Positions 1-12,191 of a DNA stretch of 64,000 nt are shown here, piece after piece. A program made the translations under genes and the position numbers. A model generated the notes under the pieces. The model was not told the DNA's origin, did no database searches, and saw only the letters and a list, made by a program, of their open reading frames with translations. Position 1 is the first letter of the stretch, and each line of letters opens with the position of its first letter. This DNA is from Oscarella lobularis (lineage: Eukaryota > Porifera > Homoscleromorpha > Homosclerophorida > Oscarellidae): contig NC_089175.1 in assembly GCF_947507565.1 (NCBI RefSeq), forward strand, positions 1,787,733 to 1,851,732, given 5' to 3'.

Positions 1-111
1 GCCAATCTTTGCGAAGAATCCGTTCATCGTCCATGGTGTGCGTAGGCTAATGCGTAATCGTGCGCAGGGCTTGCGAACGCTGCTTTGTTTGCAACCCCGT
101 ACGACTGCAGT

Positions 112-2990
112 ATGGACGTCATCGTTGAGTACATTCGCCGTTCGCCCGACCTAAGTTCTCTGTATAAGCTTCTTCAAGTGTTCTCGCAGTTCGGAATGAG
201 TGCAGACGATCTTGTTAAACTTCAAACAAAGATTCACACTGAAAAGCTAGCAATAGCGAAAAGATCCATCGAAGAAAGTGATGAATTGACGCGTTTTCGG
301 ACTCAGGTTAAGCGAATTAGTGTGCACTTTTCATAATGCAACATCTTCTCGTAGATTACGAGAGGAAAAATGGAACGTCTTTCGAAGACACTCGAAGAAG
401 TAAGTTTTTCCCAACATAAACGTTCTCGCGAGGTCATCCACACCGTGTCTCAGTCTGAGCAGAAGATCAAGCTTTTGTCTGCCCACCCACCTGGGATCCG
501 TAGCGAATGGGATTCCGTAGTTGGTCCACTTATGAATGAAATAACGAATCATCTTGTCTTGTCGCTGAATCTTTGTCATTGCTTGATGGAGAAGTCTCTG
601 ATTTATGAAATGGAGTGGGAGGATATTGAATGTCAGCCAACTTCTCGAGACAAAGTGCACACTTTGATTTGGAAGTATCTCTCGAAGAGAGGTCCAGGAT
701 CGTTGGAAGCGTTCTGCAATGCTTTGGAAGCTCTGATGCCGCCGAATACGTACCTTTCTCGTCTGATACGAGAAAAGCGCGAAAATCTGATGTCGTCTTT
801 CGTCACTCAAACTGACGAAGATCTCTGTAGCGCTTCACGCACATCTGCCTCTTCTAATAGCGAGGTAAGTCTATAACAGTACGACGAACGACGGCTCAAC
901 GATGTTATATCTCTAATCAAGGGTTCATCCGTCTCAGTGAAGTCATCCCACTCTGCGGAGTCATCCCACTCTGTGGAGCCATTTGAGTTGAGGTCACCCA
1001 AATCAGGGTCATCCCAATTGTATAGGTACTGTATGTAAATAAAGAACAATCAAAATAATTAAATACCTCAATTTCAGGAAGATAAAGGGACTATTTGGTT
1101 CATCCAAATCAGGGTCTTCCGTTTCAGCAGAGCAATCTGAACCAAAGCCATTCTATGACGCTGTTCTTTCTTGCAACGTTAGTGATCTTTGTGGAGATCA
1201 CGGGGAGTGGCAACTGATGCTACATGAAGATGCTCTCAAAATTAGACCGCTAAACGGGGTAACAATCGGGATCTTAGGCCAGCATAACTGTGGGAAGACG
1301 TGGGTCATGAGTCAACTAGCCAAATACGATTTACCTAGTCAAGGCATGACGTCCAGAACAGAAGGCCTCAGCTTCAAGTGGATCTCTGCAACTGATGGAA
1401 ATAGTGGTGCAGCTAAGAATGCTCTCACTTACTATCACGTACTAATTGATACCGGTGGACTGAATCATATTGGCGACAAAGATAAAGGTAGGGATATACA
1501 CTGTACAGTATAAAGCGTGCTATTGGTAGCAGTGCAAAGAGCAGGAATGTGTTCTTTGATTAATTAAAGACATAGGGAAATGACATCGTCTGTTTTTATC
1601 AATAGTTTTACTTTTAGATAAAATGGAGTTAAATGGCGATTTCATGATGTCAATGACTCTACTGCTTTCTGAAGTTATTATCATTGCTATGAACGAGATG
1701 TCCTTTGAGGATCAGTTATTTTTGGACTATGTACTTGACAGATGGTCAAGCTTGTGCAGAGAGGGCCACTTAAAATGTAAGGAAATCTTTGTCATTCACA
1801 ACTTTCGCTGTACTAAAAATGCTAAGGAAAGAGATGCCCTTTTTGAAGTGAGAAGCATATAAAAATAATTCCAAGTTTTAAAGTCAGCATTTTTTGATAG
1901 AAAAGCACGACTGTTGTTTATGAAGGCGGGCATTTCCTGGACAATGGCATAAATTATTTTCGTAGAGAAGAAAGAAGTAGTATTGGTTTACGACATGTCT
2001 GCCTAATGCTAAACGAAGGAGACGGAAGGAATTACAATGACGAAGTGTTTACAGTACTTCGAAAATGGATCACCCATCCGAAACCTCCCTACAGCAGCCC
2101 GAGGACCTCTCTTCGTCAGGTGGCTGAGCTAATTGGCCATCACGCTACTGCTTTTCTCAGTAATATGAGATTTCTCAGCAACGTCAAAAAGATTGAAACA
2201 AACATCAGCGAAGAAGGAATACGTTATAGGCCGATAAAAGAAGTACCAGATAAGCCTGTTGTGGTAGCGAAGTTTCACGGACATATCCCGGATCGTTTCT
2301 ACGGAGGCGTGGGAGGATTCAAAGCATCGGTGAGTGAATGCGCACGGTGTCCCTCCCTCCCTGTTCCTCCCTGTCCCTCTCTCCCTTCCTCCCTCTCTTC
2401 TTTCTTATAAAGCCAGCGTTAGCTGGAGAGGTCAAAAAATTTAATCCGATAGGAGTTTCTCAAACATATTTACTTATGTAGTTGTGATTAGCGCTTATGT
2501 AACCTTCACCAATACTTGCTTGGAAAACTCGGAGCTGAGGTTTGAATTAAAAAGTTTCTCTTAGGCTCCGAGTCTTGTGGCAACCTATAAGACAAAATGT
2601 GGCACATCATGCAAGCTTGTTCTACTTGAATTGCCAGGAAATCTAGAGCCAATAAATTTTCGTGTGTGTCGAAAGGTGCATCACCCCACTTCACCGGGAT
2701 GCTGTGCTATTGAAGTGTCGGGAGAGAAAAAAGAGCCAGAAATTTTAGACATTATAAAGGCAAATTTAGCGGATGATGAGAACGCGTTCCTTCCAGCTGA
2801 TAACACTTACAATAATATTGCGGATGGTGCTCCTCATGCAAATGCGTGTCTTTATGGCACCTTTCGTCAATATTTTCACTTTTCTCTCACATTTAGGGCA
2901 CTGAATCCAAAAGTGATTATAGGCAAAAACGGACTCGTTATTCTTCTGTTTAAATCCGAACTCGAAAGTTCTGACGACTCTTCTGACTGA
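112..2990 (+). CDS. CARD + large GTPase + Hsp20-like protein, copy A
   Basis: Spliced model of seven exons: 112-306, 355-864, 922-1025, 1078-1487, 1618-1847, 1901-2329, 2565-2990. All phases agree and give about 767 aa. The N-terminus is helical and charged. A CARD-like six-helix region follows (exon 2; pattern WKYLSKRG then EAFCNALEAL). Next is a P-loop GTPase with G1 GILGQHNCGKT, a G2 Thr in SRTEGLSF, G3 DTGG and an IFVIHNF segment where G4 N/TKxD is expected. The last exon resembles an alpha-crystallin domain: an early LELPG motif, VSGEKKEPE, a YGTFRQYFHF strand and a NGLVILLF end. Family knowledge: CARDs mediate homotypic signalling assemblies, and such GTPases are large self-assembling types. 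Function is inferred as innate-immune or stress signalling. G3 has Gly where copy B has Ala. It carries one more intron than copy B. Confidence 0.75.
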
Positions 2991-3250
2991 GTTTTGTGAT
3001 TTTGTTGCTGGCCGTAATTATCGTTGTACTGTTACTGACGATGTTTTGTTTACGCGGTCGCTTATCTAGATACTCAATGTAACCAACCATCTGTATGAAA
3101 CAGACAGTGTACAGTCCAAGGCGGGCGCGGGCTAAGCCCGCGCGCGCCCTGGTGGGTGGGGAATCAACCGGAGGTTGCAATTAGTCAGGTCACCTGACCC
3201 TTGCACGTGACCGTGGCATAGGGAAGGGTGTGGTCTCCAGACTAGGCAAT

Positions 3251-5961
3251 ATGGACGTCATCTTTGAGTACATTCGCCGTTCGCCCGACCTAAGTTCTCT
3301 GTATAAGCTTCTTCAAGTGTTTTCGCAGTTCGGAATGAGCGCAGACGATCTCGTTAATCTTCAAACAAAGATTCACACTGAAAAGCTAGCAATAGCGAAA
3401 AGATCCATCGAAGAAAGTGATGAATTGACGCGTTTTCGGACTCAGGTTAAGCGAATTAGTGTGCACTTTTCATAATGCAACATCTTCTCGTAGATTACGA
3501 GAGGAAAAATGGAACGTCTTTCGAAGACACTCGAAGAAGTAAGTTTTTCCCAACATAAACGTTCTCGCGAGGTCATCCACACCGTGTCTCAGTCTGAGCA
3601 GAAGATCAAGCTTTTGTCTGCCCATCCAGCTGTCCTTGGCGGGATCCGTAGCGAATGGGATTCCGTAGTTGGTCCACTTATGAATGAAATAACGAATCAT
3701 CTTGTCTTGTCGCTGAATCTTTGTCATTGCTTGATGGAGAAGTCTCTGATTTATGAAATGGAGTGGGAGGATATTGAATGTCAGCCAACTTCTCGAGACA
3801 AAGTGCACACTTTGATTTGGAAGTATCTCTCGAAGAGAGGTCCAGGATCGTTGGAAGCGTTCTGCAATGCTTTGGAAGCTCTGATGCCGCCGAATACGTA
3901 CCTTTCTCGTCTGATACGAGAAAAGCGCGAAAATCTGATGTCGTCTTTCGTCACTCAAACTGACGAAGATCTCTGTAGCGCTTCACGCACATCTGCCTCT
4001 TCTAATAACGAGGTAAGTCTATAGCAGTACGAACGATGGCTCAGAGAGGCTAGATCTCTCAGGGTTCATTCGTCTCTGCGGAGTCATCCCGCTCTGTGGG
4101 GCCATTTGAGTTGAGGTCACCTGAATCAAGGTCATACGAATTGGGTTCGTCCACATCAGGATCTTCTGTTTCTGAGGGGGGATCGGAATCAAAAAGATTT
4201 TATGACGCCGTTCTTTCTTGCAACGTTAGTGATCTTTGTGGAGATCGCGGGGAGTGGCAAGTTGAGCTACCCAGAGGCCATGATGCTCTCAAAATGAAAC
4301 CGCTAAACGGGGTAACAATTGGAATATTAGGTCATTTTAACCGTGGGAAGACATGGATCACGAGTCGACTAGCCAAATACGATTTACCCAGTCAAGGCAT
4401 GACGTCCAAAACAGAAGGCCTCAGCTTCAAGTGGATCTCTACAACTGATGGAAGTAGTAGTGAAACTCAGAATGCTCACTATCACGTACTAATTGATACC
4501 GCTGGATCGAATCATCCTATTGTTTGGAAAGATAAAGGTAGGTTTATATGCTGTGTGCTATCGGTAGCAGTACAAAGAGCAATAATGTGCTCATTAAATA
4601 GTTAAGAGTTAGCAGGCATTCTGCCTGCTTAGAAATTGGCTTCTGTTTGACTTTTTGAGAGACTCATAAAAGACTCATAGGAAATAACATCGTCTGTTTT
4701 TTTATAAATGCTTTCACTTTTAGATTTAAGATTTCCATCAAAGTTGTATGAAGATTTCATTCATTCAATGGCTCTACAGCTTTCTGAATTTATTATTTTT
4801 ATCATGAACGAGATGACCTTTGGTGATGAGCTATTTTTGCTTTACCTAATTGACAGATGGTCAAGCTTGTGCAGAGGGGACCACTCAAAATGTAAGGAAA
4901 TCTTTGTCATTCACAACTTTCGCTTTTCTAAAAATGCTGACGAAAGAGATACCCTTTTTGAAGTGAGCAGCATATAAAAAATGATTTTACTTTCTAAATC
5001 ATCTTTTTTGGCAGAAAAACGTGACTGCTGTTTATAAAGGCAGGTATTTCCTAGACCCTGATGAGGGCATAAATTATTTTCGTAGAGGAGTTGAGGATAA
5101 TACTGTTGGTGTACGACACGTCTGCCTAATGCTAAACGAAGGGGAAGGAAGGAATTACAATGAAAAAGTGTTTCTAGTACTTCGAAAATGGATTACCGTT
5201 CTGAGACGCCTTGACAGCGGCTCAAAGTCTCTTTGTGCGGTTGCTGAGCAAATTGCCCTTCACGCTACTATTTTGCTAAATAAGGGATTTCTTCGCAATG
5301 TCGAAAAGATTAGAACAGACATCAATATCGAGTCAAACACATTGGTTTTTAGACCGATAAAACGAGCAGAAGATCAGCCTATTAAGTTGGTGGTGCCTCA
5401 TCCAGATCATTTCTACGGAAAAATTAAAGAATACAATCCATCGGTATGTGAGCGTGTCGTTGTAAATATAGTTCTATGCTTGCTCATGGTTTGTCTGCAT
5501 TATTCAATTGTCTTTACTGTTTATAGGCTTTCGTCGCAACGTACAGGACGAAAAAGGGACAGCCGTGTAGGTTCGTTTTTCTTGAAGTGCCAGGATCGCT
5601 AAACGATATTCGCGTATCTCAAAAATGTGACCACTCTGAAACAAAGCCTGGACATGTCGTTGTCCAAGTGACGGGAATGAAGACAGAGCCAAGGCTCTTT
5701 GACATGCTAAGCGAATCACTAGACCCTGATAGAAACGAGTTTCTTCCAGCTGGTAAAGCTGATTATGAAGCCAGTAAAGTCGTTTCTTCAGATACATGTG
5801 TCTATGGTACATTTAGTCAAATTTTCCACATCCCTTTTGGTTTTAAGATTGATCAACCGAGAATGATTCGAATGAATGGAACTCTTATTTTGCTGTTTAG
5901 ATCTGAAGATGATATAGATAATGATGTTAGGGATACTAGTGATTGTGCTGGAAAATGTTAG
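3251..5961 (+). CDS. CARD + large GTPase + Hsp20-like protein, copy B
   Basis: Six-exon model: 3251-3445, 3494-4012, 4063-4537, 4724-4962, 5015-5443, 5527-5961, all phase-consistent, about 763 aa. The start is the ATG shared with copy A. A CARD-like fold lies near residues 127-200 and the P-loop GILGHFNRGKT near 325. G3 is a canonical DTAG; the later NEMTFGDE and IFVIHNF segments stand where G4 should be. Residues 620-763 resemble an Hsp20/alpha-crystallin domain (FLEVPG, VQVTGMKTEP, YGTFSQIFHI, NGTLILLF). Exons 1 and 2 are nearly identical to copy A; the GTPase and Hsp20 parts have diverged more, which looks like gene conversion or selection. I recognise each domain by motif but know no named protein with this order. 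Alternative: the C-terminal domain could be another beta-sandwich. Confidence 0.78.
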
Positions 5962-6013
5962 TCTAGTTCGTGCAGTCTGCCTCTTTGCACAGGTGCTGAG
6001 GACTTCATTCATT

Positions 6014-6100
6014 GTATGTATGTATGTATGTATGTATGTATGTATGTATGTATGTATGTATGTATGTATGTATGTATGTATGTATGTATGTATGTATGTA
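6014..6100 (+). repeat. (ATGT)n microsatellite
   Basis: About 22 uninterrupted copies of a TGTA/ATGT tetranucleotide lie just downstream of the copy B stop codon. They create spurious open frames of alternating Met-Tyr-Val-Cys on both strands, which are not genes. Confidence 0.97.
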
Positions 6101-6288
6101 TGGCCATCGTGCCCAGCGCTAACCATCGCCCATCTTTGGGGCCCCCGGACACAGACATTCGCTATTTCTCTTTGTGTGATTGTTTGTGTGTGTGTTTTGC
6201 TCCCCTTCCCAACTTTTCCTTATCTAATGTGTTTTTAAGGATTTATCCAAATGTACGTATGTATGTTATGAAACGCCTAATGCGCATG

Positions 6289-7988
6289 CGTTGGTGGGTC
6301 TGTATGTGAGGAGGATTGCCGAGACGATTCCCAGCCTCAGAGGCATTCAGGCATGCCCGCGAGTTGAAATACGTATGCTCGTAAACCGTCGTCTGCTTTG
6401 GTTTAGTTCCTTCGCGATGCTACGTGGCAAGGAGGCGAAGACGACTCGAAATTATCCGTTTTTCGCGTCTGGGAGAATCCGGGTCATCTCTACGTTGCTT
6501 TCGACAAAGGTGCAGCAGAAAACAATTGGTTGTAGTAATCGCATCGTGCAAAAAAATAAAGGTAAAACGCTACTTGCTTTTGACGTCACGCCCCACGTCA
6601 AACGTTTCGTCAACTGTCGAGCGCTGGCGGATGCCATGACAAAGGGAAAAAAAACGAGAGAGGTTTGAAAAGCCTAAAGACGTCATGGACACTTGTAGAA
6701 GATGCTCCTCCCCCGACTTATTAGCTGTTCTCTGGTTTGCTCGCTTACGTCGACGAAACTTCACCTATTTTGGACTTGGTGTTTTTGAAAGATCGTCCTT
6801 CTGTTGCAATTGTGGTTAGAGTCTGAGTTTTATCACTGGCATGGTTGTGACTGTTTTTCCTACAGATTCACGTGGATGGGACTGCTGATGTGTGGAGATA
6901 CTTGTCGGGATATACCTGGGCTCTACAAGGCACGTGGGTCTGTGTGCGTGAGTCGACGTTGTTAGTCACAACTGTGGCTTTTAGAGTCAATTCGGTTGGC
7001 CGTTGGAGCAGATATCAGCGTGGGCTCTGTGCTGCTGAACGCGCTTGACGGCTCTTTTGTCTGGTGCGAAAGAGACAGAAAGGGTGAGTTCTTTTGTTTT
7101 AATTAATTAAGGAGAGGGAGACGTCAGACGTGTATTTTCTTAGAAAGCGGCGTTGGACGATGGACTGTGTACACGCGATCTTTTGACGTGCGCGGGGAAT
7201 CTTCTAGCATTGGCAAAGCCACTTCGATAATGAGAAACTGTCCTCTTTTGAGCATTCATCAGACGACAGCCGGAATTTGCTTGTAAGTACGAACCTATGG
7301 GTTTGAGGAGGCATTAGTATTTATCTATTGAGACAGACACTCAGACGAGGAAAACGTTCTGCTCTTTCATCATTCAGCAACAGGACAGACTAAAGTGCAT
7401 ACGCACATATTTGGTAATCATTGTTAATGACGCAACTATTTATTCAGCCTTTTATATGGAACTATGGAGTTCCGTTGATCAAATCCACTCCCGCATTAGA
7501 TTTTAAGACACTCTCATCTAGATTGGAGTACACTGTTCAAAAGGTGCTATATGTAGTTCCTGACCACCTGTTCCTAACTTTTTTTAGTGCACACTGGAGA
7601 AAAGTCGTCTTTTGTGTCTGCACTCACATCATATTACCAATCAATTGATTGCTCTTTCGTCTCTAGGAGAAATCTTCGTTTTTGATTTTGACGAAGGTTC
7701 TTTGTCTTGTAAACCATTTCTACTGTACAGTACCCACGTGCTGCTCTAGAAACGCCGCATTCTGAATACTTATGCCAGCTGACTCCATTTCTCGACGAAG
7801 CATCTAAAACGGTCATGGAAAATTGTCAGCTTTTTTCCTTCCGAAATTTTGTTGGTGTCAGTTTTTCAAACGGTTTAGTGAGGTACAGTAGGCAGAAAGA
7901 GCCATTTCTATCTATGATCTTCATTTTTCTAGAATGTTTTTGCTGGCTACGGGGCTGATGATTTGGCAATCGTCTCAGTTCTTAGGAA
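6289..7988 (+). pseudogene. P1: truncated 5' copy of the propeller/solenoid gene P
   Basis: This stretch is close to identical to 17402-19110 of the complete P gene. It includes the exons that read VFRVWE, LLAYVDETSP, DGTADVWR, VGADISVGSV and GVGRWTVYTR. Homology stops abruptly after the shared CTCAGTTCTTAGGAAG (about 7973-7988). There P3 continues with coding sequence but this copy runs into unrelated DNA. The 3' half is therefore missing and the copy is probably non-functional. Homopolymer runs (for example the A-run near 6646) differ in length between copies and change frame. Confidence 0.75.
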
Positions 7989-8400
7989 GAACCGCCGTAC
8001 GGGGGTAAGATAACATTTCTCACCGAGTCTTCGTCCTATTTGTTAGGTGCTTGCCTATGCTTCTGGTACCAGATAAGCACTCAGTCTCAATCCACGATGG
8101 GCCAAGCACCGTGAAGCACGGCCGCCGCACGTAGCCTCGATTTCCAGACCCACTAGCGCGCACCACGCCCCCTAATTAAGGAATAATAAGTCGCTCGGAA
8201 GACCATATAGGGAATGAGTGGCTTGGAAGAACCATATATGAATAGTCTGGAGGCGGACCCTTCGCTGGGGAGGAGCGAAAGAGTCTGGCCTCCAGACTAA
8301 TAAGGAATGAGTGGCTCGGAAAGACCATATAAGGAATGAGTAGTGGCTCGGAAGAGAATACAAATAGGGTCGACTTTTTTTCCTTTTTCATTCGCTCGCA
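7989..8400. repeat. Foldback repeats and promoter-like DNA upstream of Q1
   Basis: No gene seen. 8243-8299 is a 57-bp foldback: TAGTCTGGAGGC at the left end and its near complement at the right end. Around it lie several copies of a short unit containing GGAATGAGTGGCTCGG. The same cluster, with more copies, precedes Q2 at 12540-12860. It was therefore duplicated together with the gene. Confidence 0.7.
8325..8334 (+). promoter_or_regulatory. CArG box (SRF-type site) upstream of Q1
   Basis: CCATATAAGG matches the CC(A/T)6GG consensus exactly and is followed at once by GAATG, so AAGGAATG also fits a TEAD/MCAT element. It lies about 210 bp before the Q1 start. An identical site sits at the same distance before Q2. 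Confidence 0.45.
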
Positions 8401-8534
8401 CCGCCGTTCTGCAACAAATTCGGCATCTTCGGTGGCCTGAAAGTGAGCTCTTATTAATGAATCTCGCGAGCGTTATTATAGTAGTCTAGTTGGTTTGTCG
8501 TGAATAATTCGCTCTGTTGTTCACTTAGATTTAA

Positions 8535-9702
8535 ATGGCAACAGGAAAAGTTGGTTACCGTATTCGTGTTCACACGGGTGACAGCGATGAGAGCGCCGAC
8601 GCGAACGTTACCGTGAGAATCACGGGCGCAAAGGGAACTCTGGAATTCGACCTCGACAAAAAGCACGCTGCGAATGCCGGCGGCGCCTTGTTCCTTTCTC
8701 AATCGGTAGGCATGCACTTCATAGATTGCTGCGAAATGCGGCTAATGTCCGCGGGGCTTTCAGGAAGAAGTGTTTGAACTTTCGAGCCAGATTAGCGTGG
8801 GAGATGTCGACTTGGTGGAGGTGGATCATCGCGTCACGCCGCTGCTCGACCGCAGTTGGTACTTGCTTTCGATTACAATTGAAGACCTGTCCACAGAAAC
8901 GGCCTACTGCTTTCCTTGCAATGAGTGGTTTTCTTACAGCCGAGACGATTGTCGTCAGAGTCGAGTTTATCTTGATCGAAAGAGTGAGAACGTGGGCAAT
9001 AGAACTAGAATGAGTTCCAGACTCTCTGTTCTTTAGTCATTAGCAAATCTGAACTTCATCGCCTCAAGAAAGGCGAACGTTTCGAGGATATCCCCTTAAC
9101 AGGAAACAATGTCAGACTTTCAGAAATTGTGAAATTGCCGATTAAAGAACTGACACCGGAAGAAGCTAAAAGACGCATACAGACACTCGGTAAATTCTGT
9201 GTCCCGACAGGCGAAAATAATTCATATTGCTTTTTTAGGTGTGCGGATGCAATTTTCGAATTGGGGTGAAAACGTAGAGACGACGGTGCTAGTTTTCTTT
9301 CCGTGGAACCTTCGCCTGGTCGGGTCTTTGATCCACTTGGTCAAAAAGGCGCAAATGAAAGTTCGCGTGTGCGGCGCAACGCATAGCTGGACCAACCTTT
9401 ATCCCGATCCGGACCAAGTACTTATCAGAACGGATCATTTTGAGCTGCGACCTAGGCGCGAGCGAATTCGGCTTTCGGGCAATCTCGTCACAATCAAATG
9501 CAACGTGACTACGTATGAGTGCAAACGTCATCAACTGGAGAACGATTACTGCTTTCCCTTTAACACAGTTTTGGGAGGAGTCACCTATGGGGGAATAATT
9601 GGCACTGGTTGTCATGTGAGTAATTCAAGTCACAGAATATTTGTTATTGTAAGCGTTTCGTGTTCTTAGGGTACTGGTAGAGGATGCAAGGCCCACCCTA
9701 AT
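8535..9702 (+). pseudogene. Q1: 3'-truncated PLAT + FAD-binding oxidase copy
   Basis: Exons 8535-8705, 8764-8983, 9037-9189, 9239-9615 and 9670-9702 match the first half of the complete gene Q2 with the same phases. They encode the PLAT domain and the N-terminal half of the FAD-binding domain (VRVCGATHSW, GGVTYGGIIGTGCH). After GTGRGCKAHP the sequence switches to gene P DNA. The frame stays open for about 25 further codons and then hits TAA. The second half of the FAD domain and the catalytic domain are absent. A truncated PLAT protein could still be made, but oxidase activity is not expected. Confidence 0.8.
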
Positions 9703-12191
9703 GACGCAACTATTTATTCAGCCTTTTATATGGAACTATGGAGTTCCGTTGATCAAGTCCACCCCCGCATTAGATTTTAAGACACTCTCATCTAGATTGG
9801 AGCACACTGTTCAAAAGGTGCTGGCTATATGTAGTTCCTGACCACCTGTTCCTATCTTTTTTTTAGTGCACACTGGAGAAAAGTCGTCTTTTGTGTCTGC
9901 ACTCACATCATATTACCAATCAATTGATTGCTCTTTCGTCTCTAGGAGAAATCTTCGTTTTTGATTTTGACGAAGGTTCTTTGTCTTGTAAATCATTTCT
10001 ACTGTACCCACGTGCTGCTTTAGAAACGCCGCATTCTGAATACTTATGCCAGCTGACTCCATTTCTCGACGAAGCATCGAAAACGGTCATGGAAAATTGT
10101 CAGCTTTTTTCCTTCCGAAATTTTGTTGGTGTCTGTTTTTCAAACGGTTTAGTGAGGTACAGTAGGCAGAAAGAGCCATTTCTATCTATGATCTTCATTT
10201 TTCTAGAATGTTTTTGCTGGCTACAGGGCTGATGATTTGGCAATCGTCTCAGTTCTTAGGAAGATCTGTTTCTATGTGGACTGCTAATGGATCAAACCTA
10301 GGTGTGGGGCTGTGGACGAATGAAACGTTGTACCACGTCAAGAGCCGGCCCATTGTGGAACAAGCGCAGCTCGTTGCGTCAGGAAATGCACTAATGGACA
10401 GCAGGCAGTTTCCCGTAATTCAAAATATCAATGTGTTGTTTTATAAAAATGTGAGCGCTTCAAGGTTCCTGTGACCGGTGAAATAAATATTGTTGATTGT
10501 CACGCGGAGGCTTCGAAATTGTGCCACATGTGGGGACTACAACTTTGGGCGGACAAGTTTGCTTTAGATGGCTTGTATACACTTATAAAGGTAAGGCTTA
10601 GTTAATTAAGCACAGCAAACACTTATAAGTGGTCTACGTTTAATTAAAAGACGCAATCTAGTGGAGGGGAGGGAAGAGTCCCTGACAAGGTAGAAACTTG
10701 TGTTTTAATGTATGGCTATTTTCTACTGAATGCTTCTGCAGCTTTTGAACAGTTTGTCCACTGAGTGTTTGCAGAGTCCTGCTTTATTAGTGACTATGCT
10801 GGTGCACGTATGTTGTTGATAGACATAGACAGAAATGGCTGTAAATCTCATTCCTTTAGTTTCCTTATCATCGGCAGTGGGTAGTCGAAAAGGTCAAATC
10901 TTTTTTGAAATCTTACAAAACCGAAGGTGAACTTTTCTTTTTACGGTTGAGAAAATTGCGTGCAGCGTTGATTCTAGGTCAAAAACCGAAGTCTTCTTTG
11001 CTTCCAGGTATAGAGTCTTATGTCCGTTGCTCTCAATTACACTCAATCTTTTTTAGTATCAACAGAGCCTATTCCCTTATCATCGAAACTGAACGCCGAA
11101 ATGGGTTAGCATGCAAAGTAGCAGAACGTACCGTATCACTTGATGCCGTTTCAGTTCCTTTGCTGGAAGACTATGTCGCTCTATCTGATCAATTTGAGGC
11201 CACACTCAGAGGCACTATCTCAACAGTGCGCTTGACTATCAACGTACACGCTCTATGCTTACTCATTTTTGCAGGAATCGACCGGTGCTCTAAAAGTTCG
11301 CGACGAGGTGCTTCAAATTCTTCAGACAAATTTTTTCGACTCATCAGTGACAGGACCAAGTGAGTAGAGTGCAAGCCTTCTCATTTATGGCGACATGTTT
11401 CTTTTCTTAGGTGCTCAAGCTCTTCAACTTCAAAGCCTTTCCGAAGACTTTCCGAACGAAACTCTCGACGGCCTATTTGACTACATGAAAATCAATAATC
11501 TGGACGAAGGTGCAAATATCTTAATTAATCCAGGCTCCCTATCTAGTTCCATCTCTACAGCCATTGACCTCATTAAGAATCACACGTGGGAAAGCGACGT
11601 GGACTGGAAAAATTTTCTCGGAGCGTCGCTGGAGACAGCCGATTTTCACTATGCCGGAATCTTCGAGTTGACCTGTTGCCTATTGTATCGCGTTCGTCCT
11701 GAAATGCTCGTTCAATTCGTTAATTAAACTCTGTCAACAAGCACGAAACTACAAAGCGACTTCTGGCGACTCCCTCTTCGCTCGACAAACTCGAGAAGTA
11801 CGTGTGAAAGTTTCTCTTGTTTTGTGCCACTAGTACGGCGTTTTTTTAGTATCCCTTTTGCAAACGTGCTTTGGATTGTCTTCCGCCTTTTGTGTCGTCG
11901 ACTGTAACTCCCACGTCAATCGCTGCCGTCAAGGCGAGAGTTCAACTAATGCTTTCCAGGTATGGGGCTCTTTTATTTTCATTGAATGTAAATTTGATGT
12001 AAATTGGAATAGTTTGCAGTGGGGAATCTCACGTTGAGGTTGGGTCGCTGAGACTCTACTTGAAATGTGGCTTGTGGCAGAACGCTCTCGATTTGGCCAA
12101 GAAGCTAGCCGGCCAGGTATTGATTGACAAATTGTACATGGTTCCGAATAATATAACTAACTCTAAATTTAGCACACTACTCATTTTGAAA
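9703..12191 (+). pseudogene. P2: internal-to-3' copy of gene P, fused behind Q1
   Basis: The sequence follows P3 from about 18538 to 21035. It begins mid-gene at GACGCAACTATTTATTCAGCC, directly joined to Q1. It ends mid-intron or exon near 12191, where P3 continues with the last exons. Relative to P3 it has an extra TTAA in GTTAATTAAAC near 11720. This shifts the frame and gives a stop after VQFVN, where P3 reads VQFVKLCQQARN. Both the missing ends and the frameshift indicate a pseudogene. Confidence 0.78.

Noticed and set aside
331-810. 159-codon open frame on the minus strand opposite the CARD exon (also 3470-3958)
   Set aside because: It is the complement of a real coding exon, shows no domain, and is duplicated only because the exon is.
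5921-6309. Met-Tyr-Val-Cys repeat proteins
   Set aside because: They are the translation of the (ATGT)n microsatellite.
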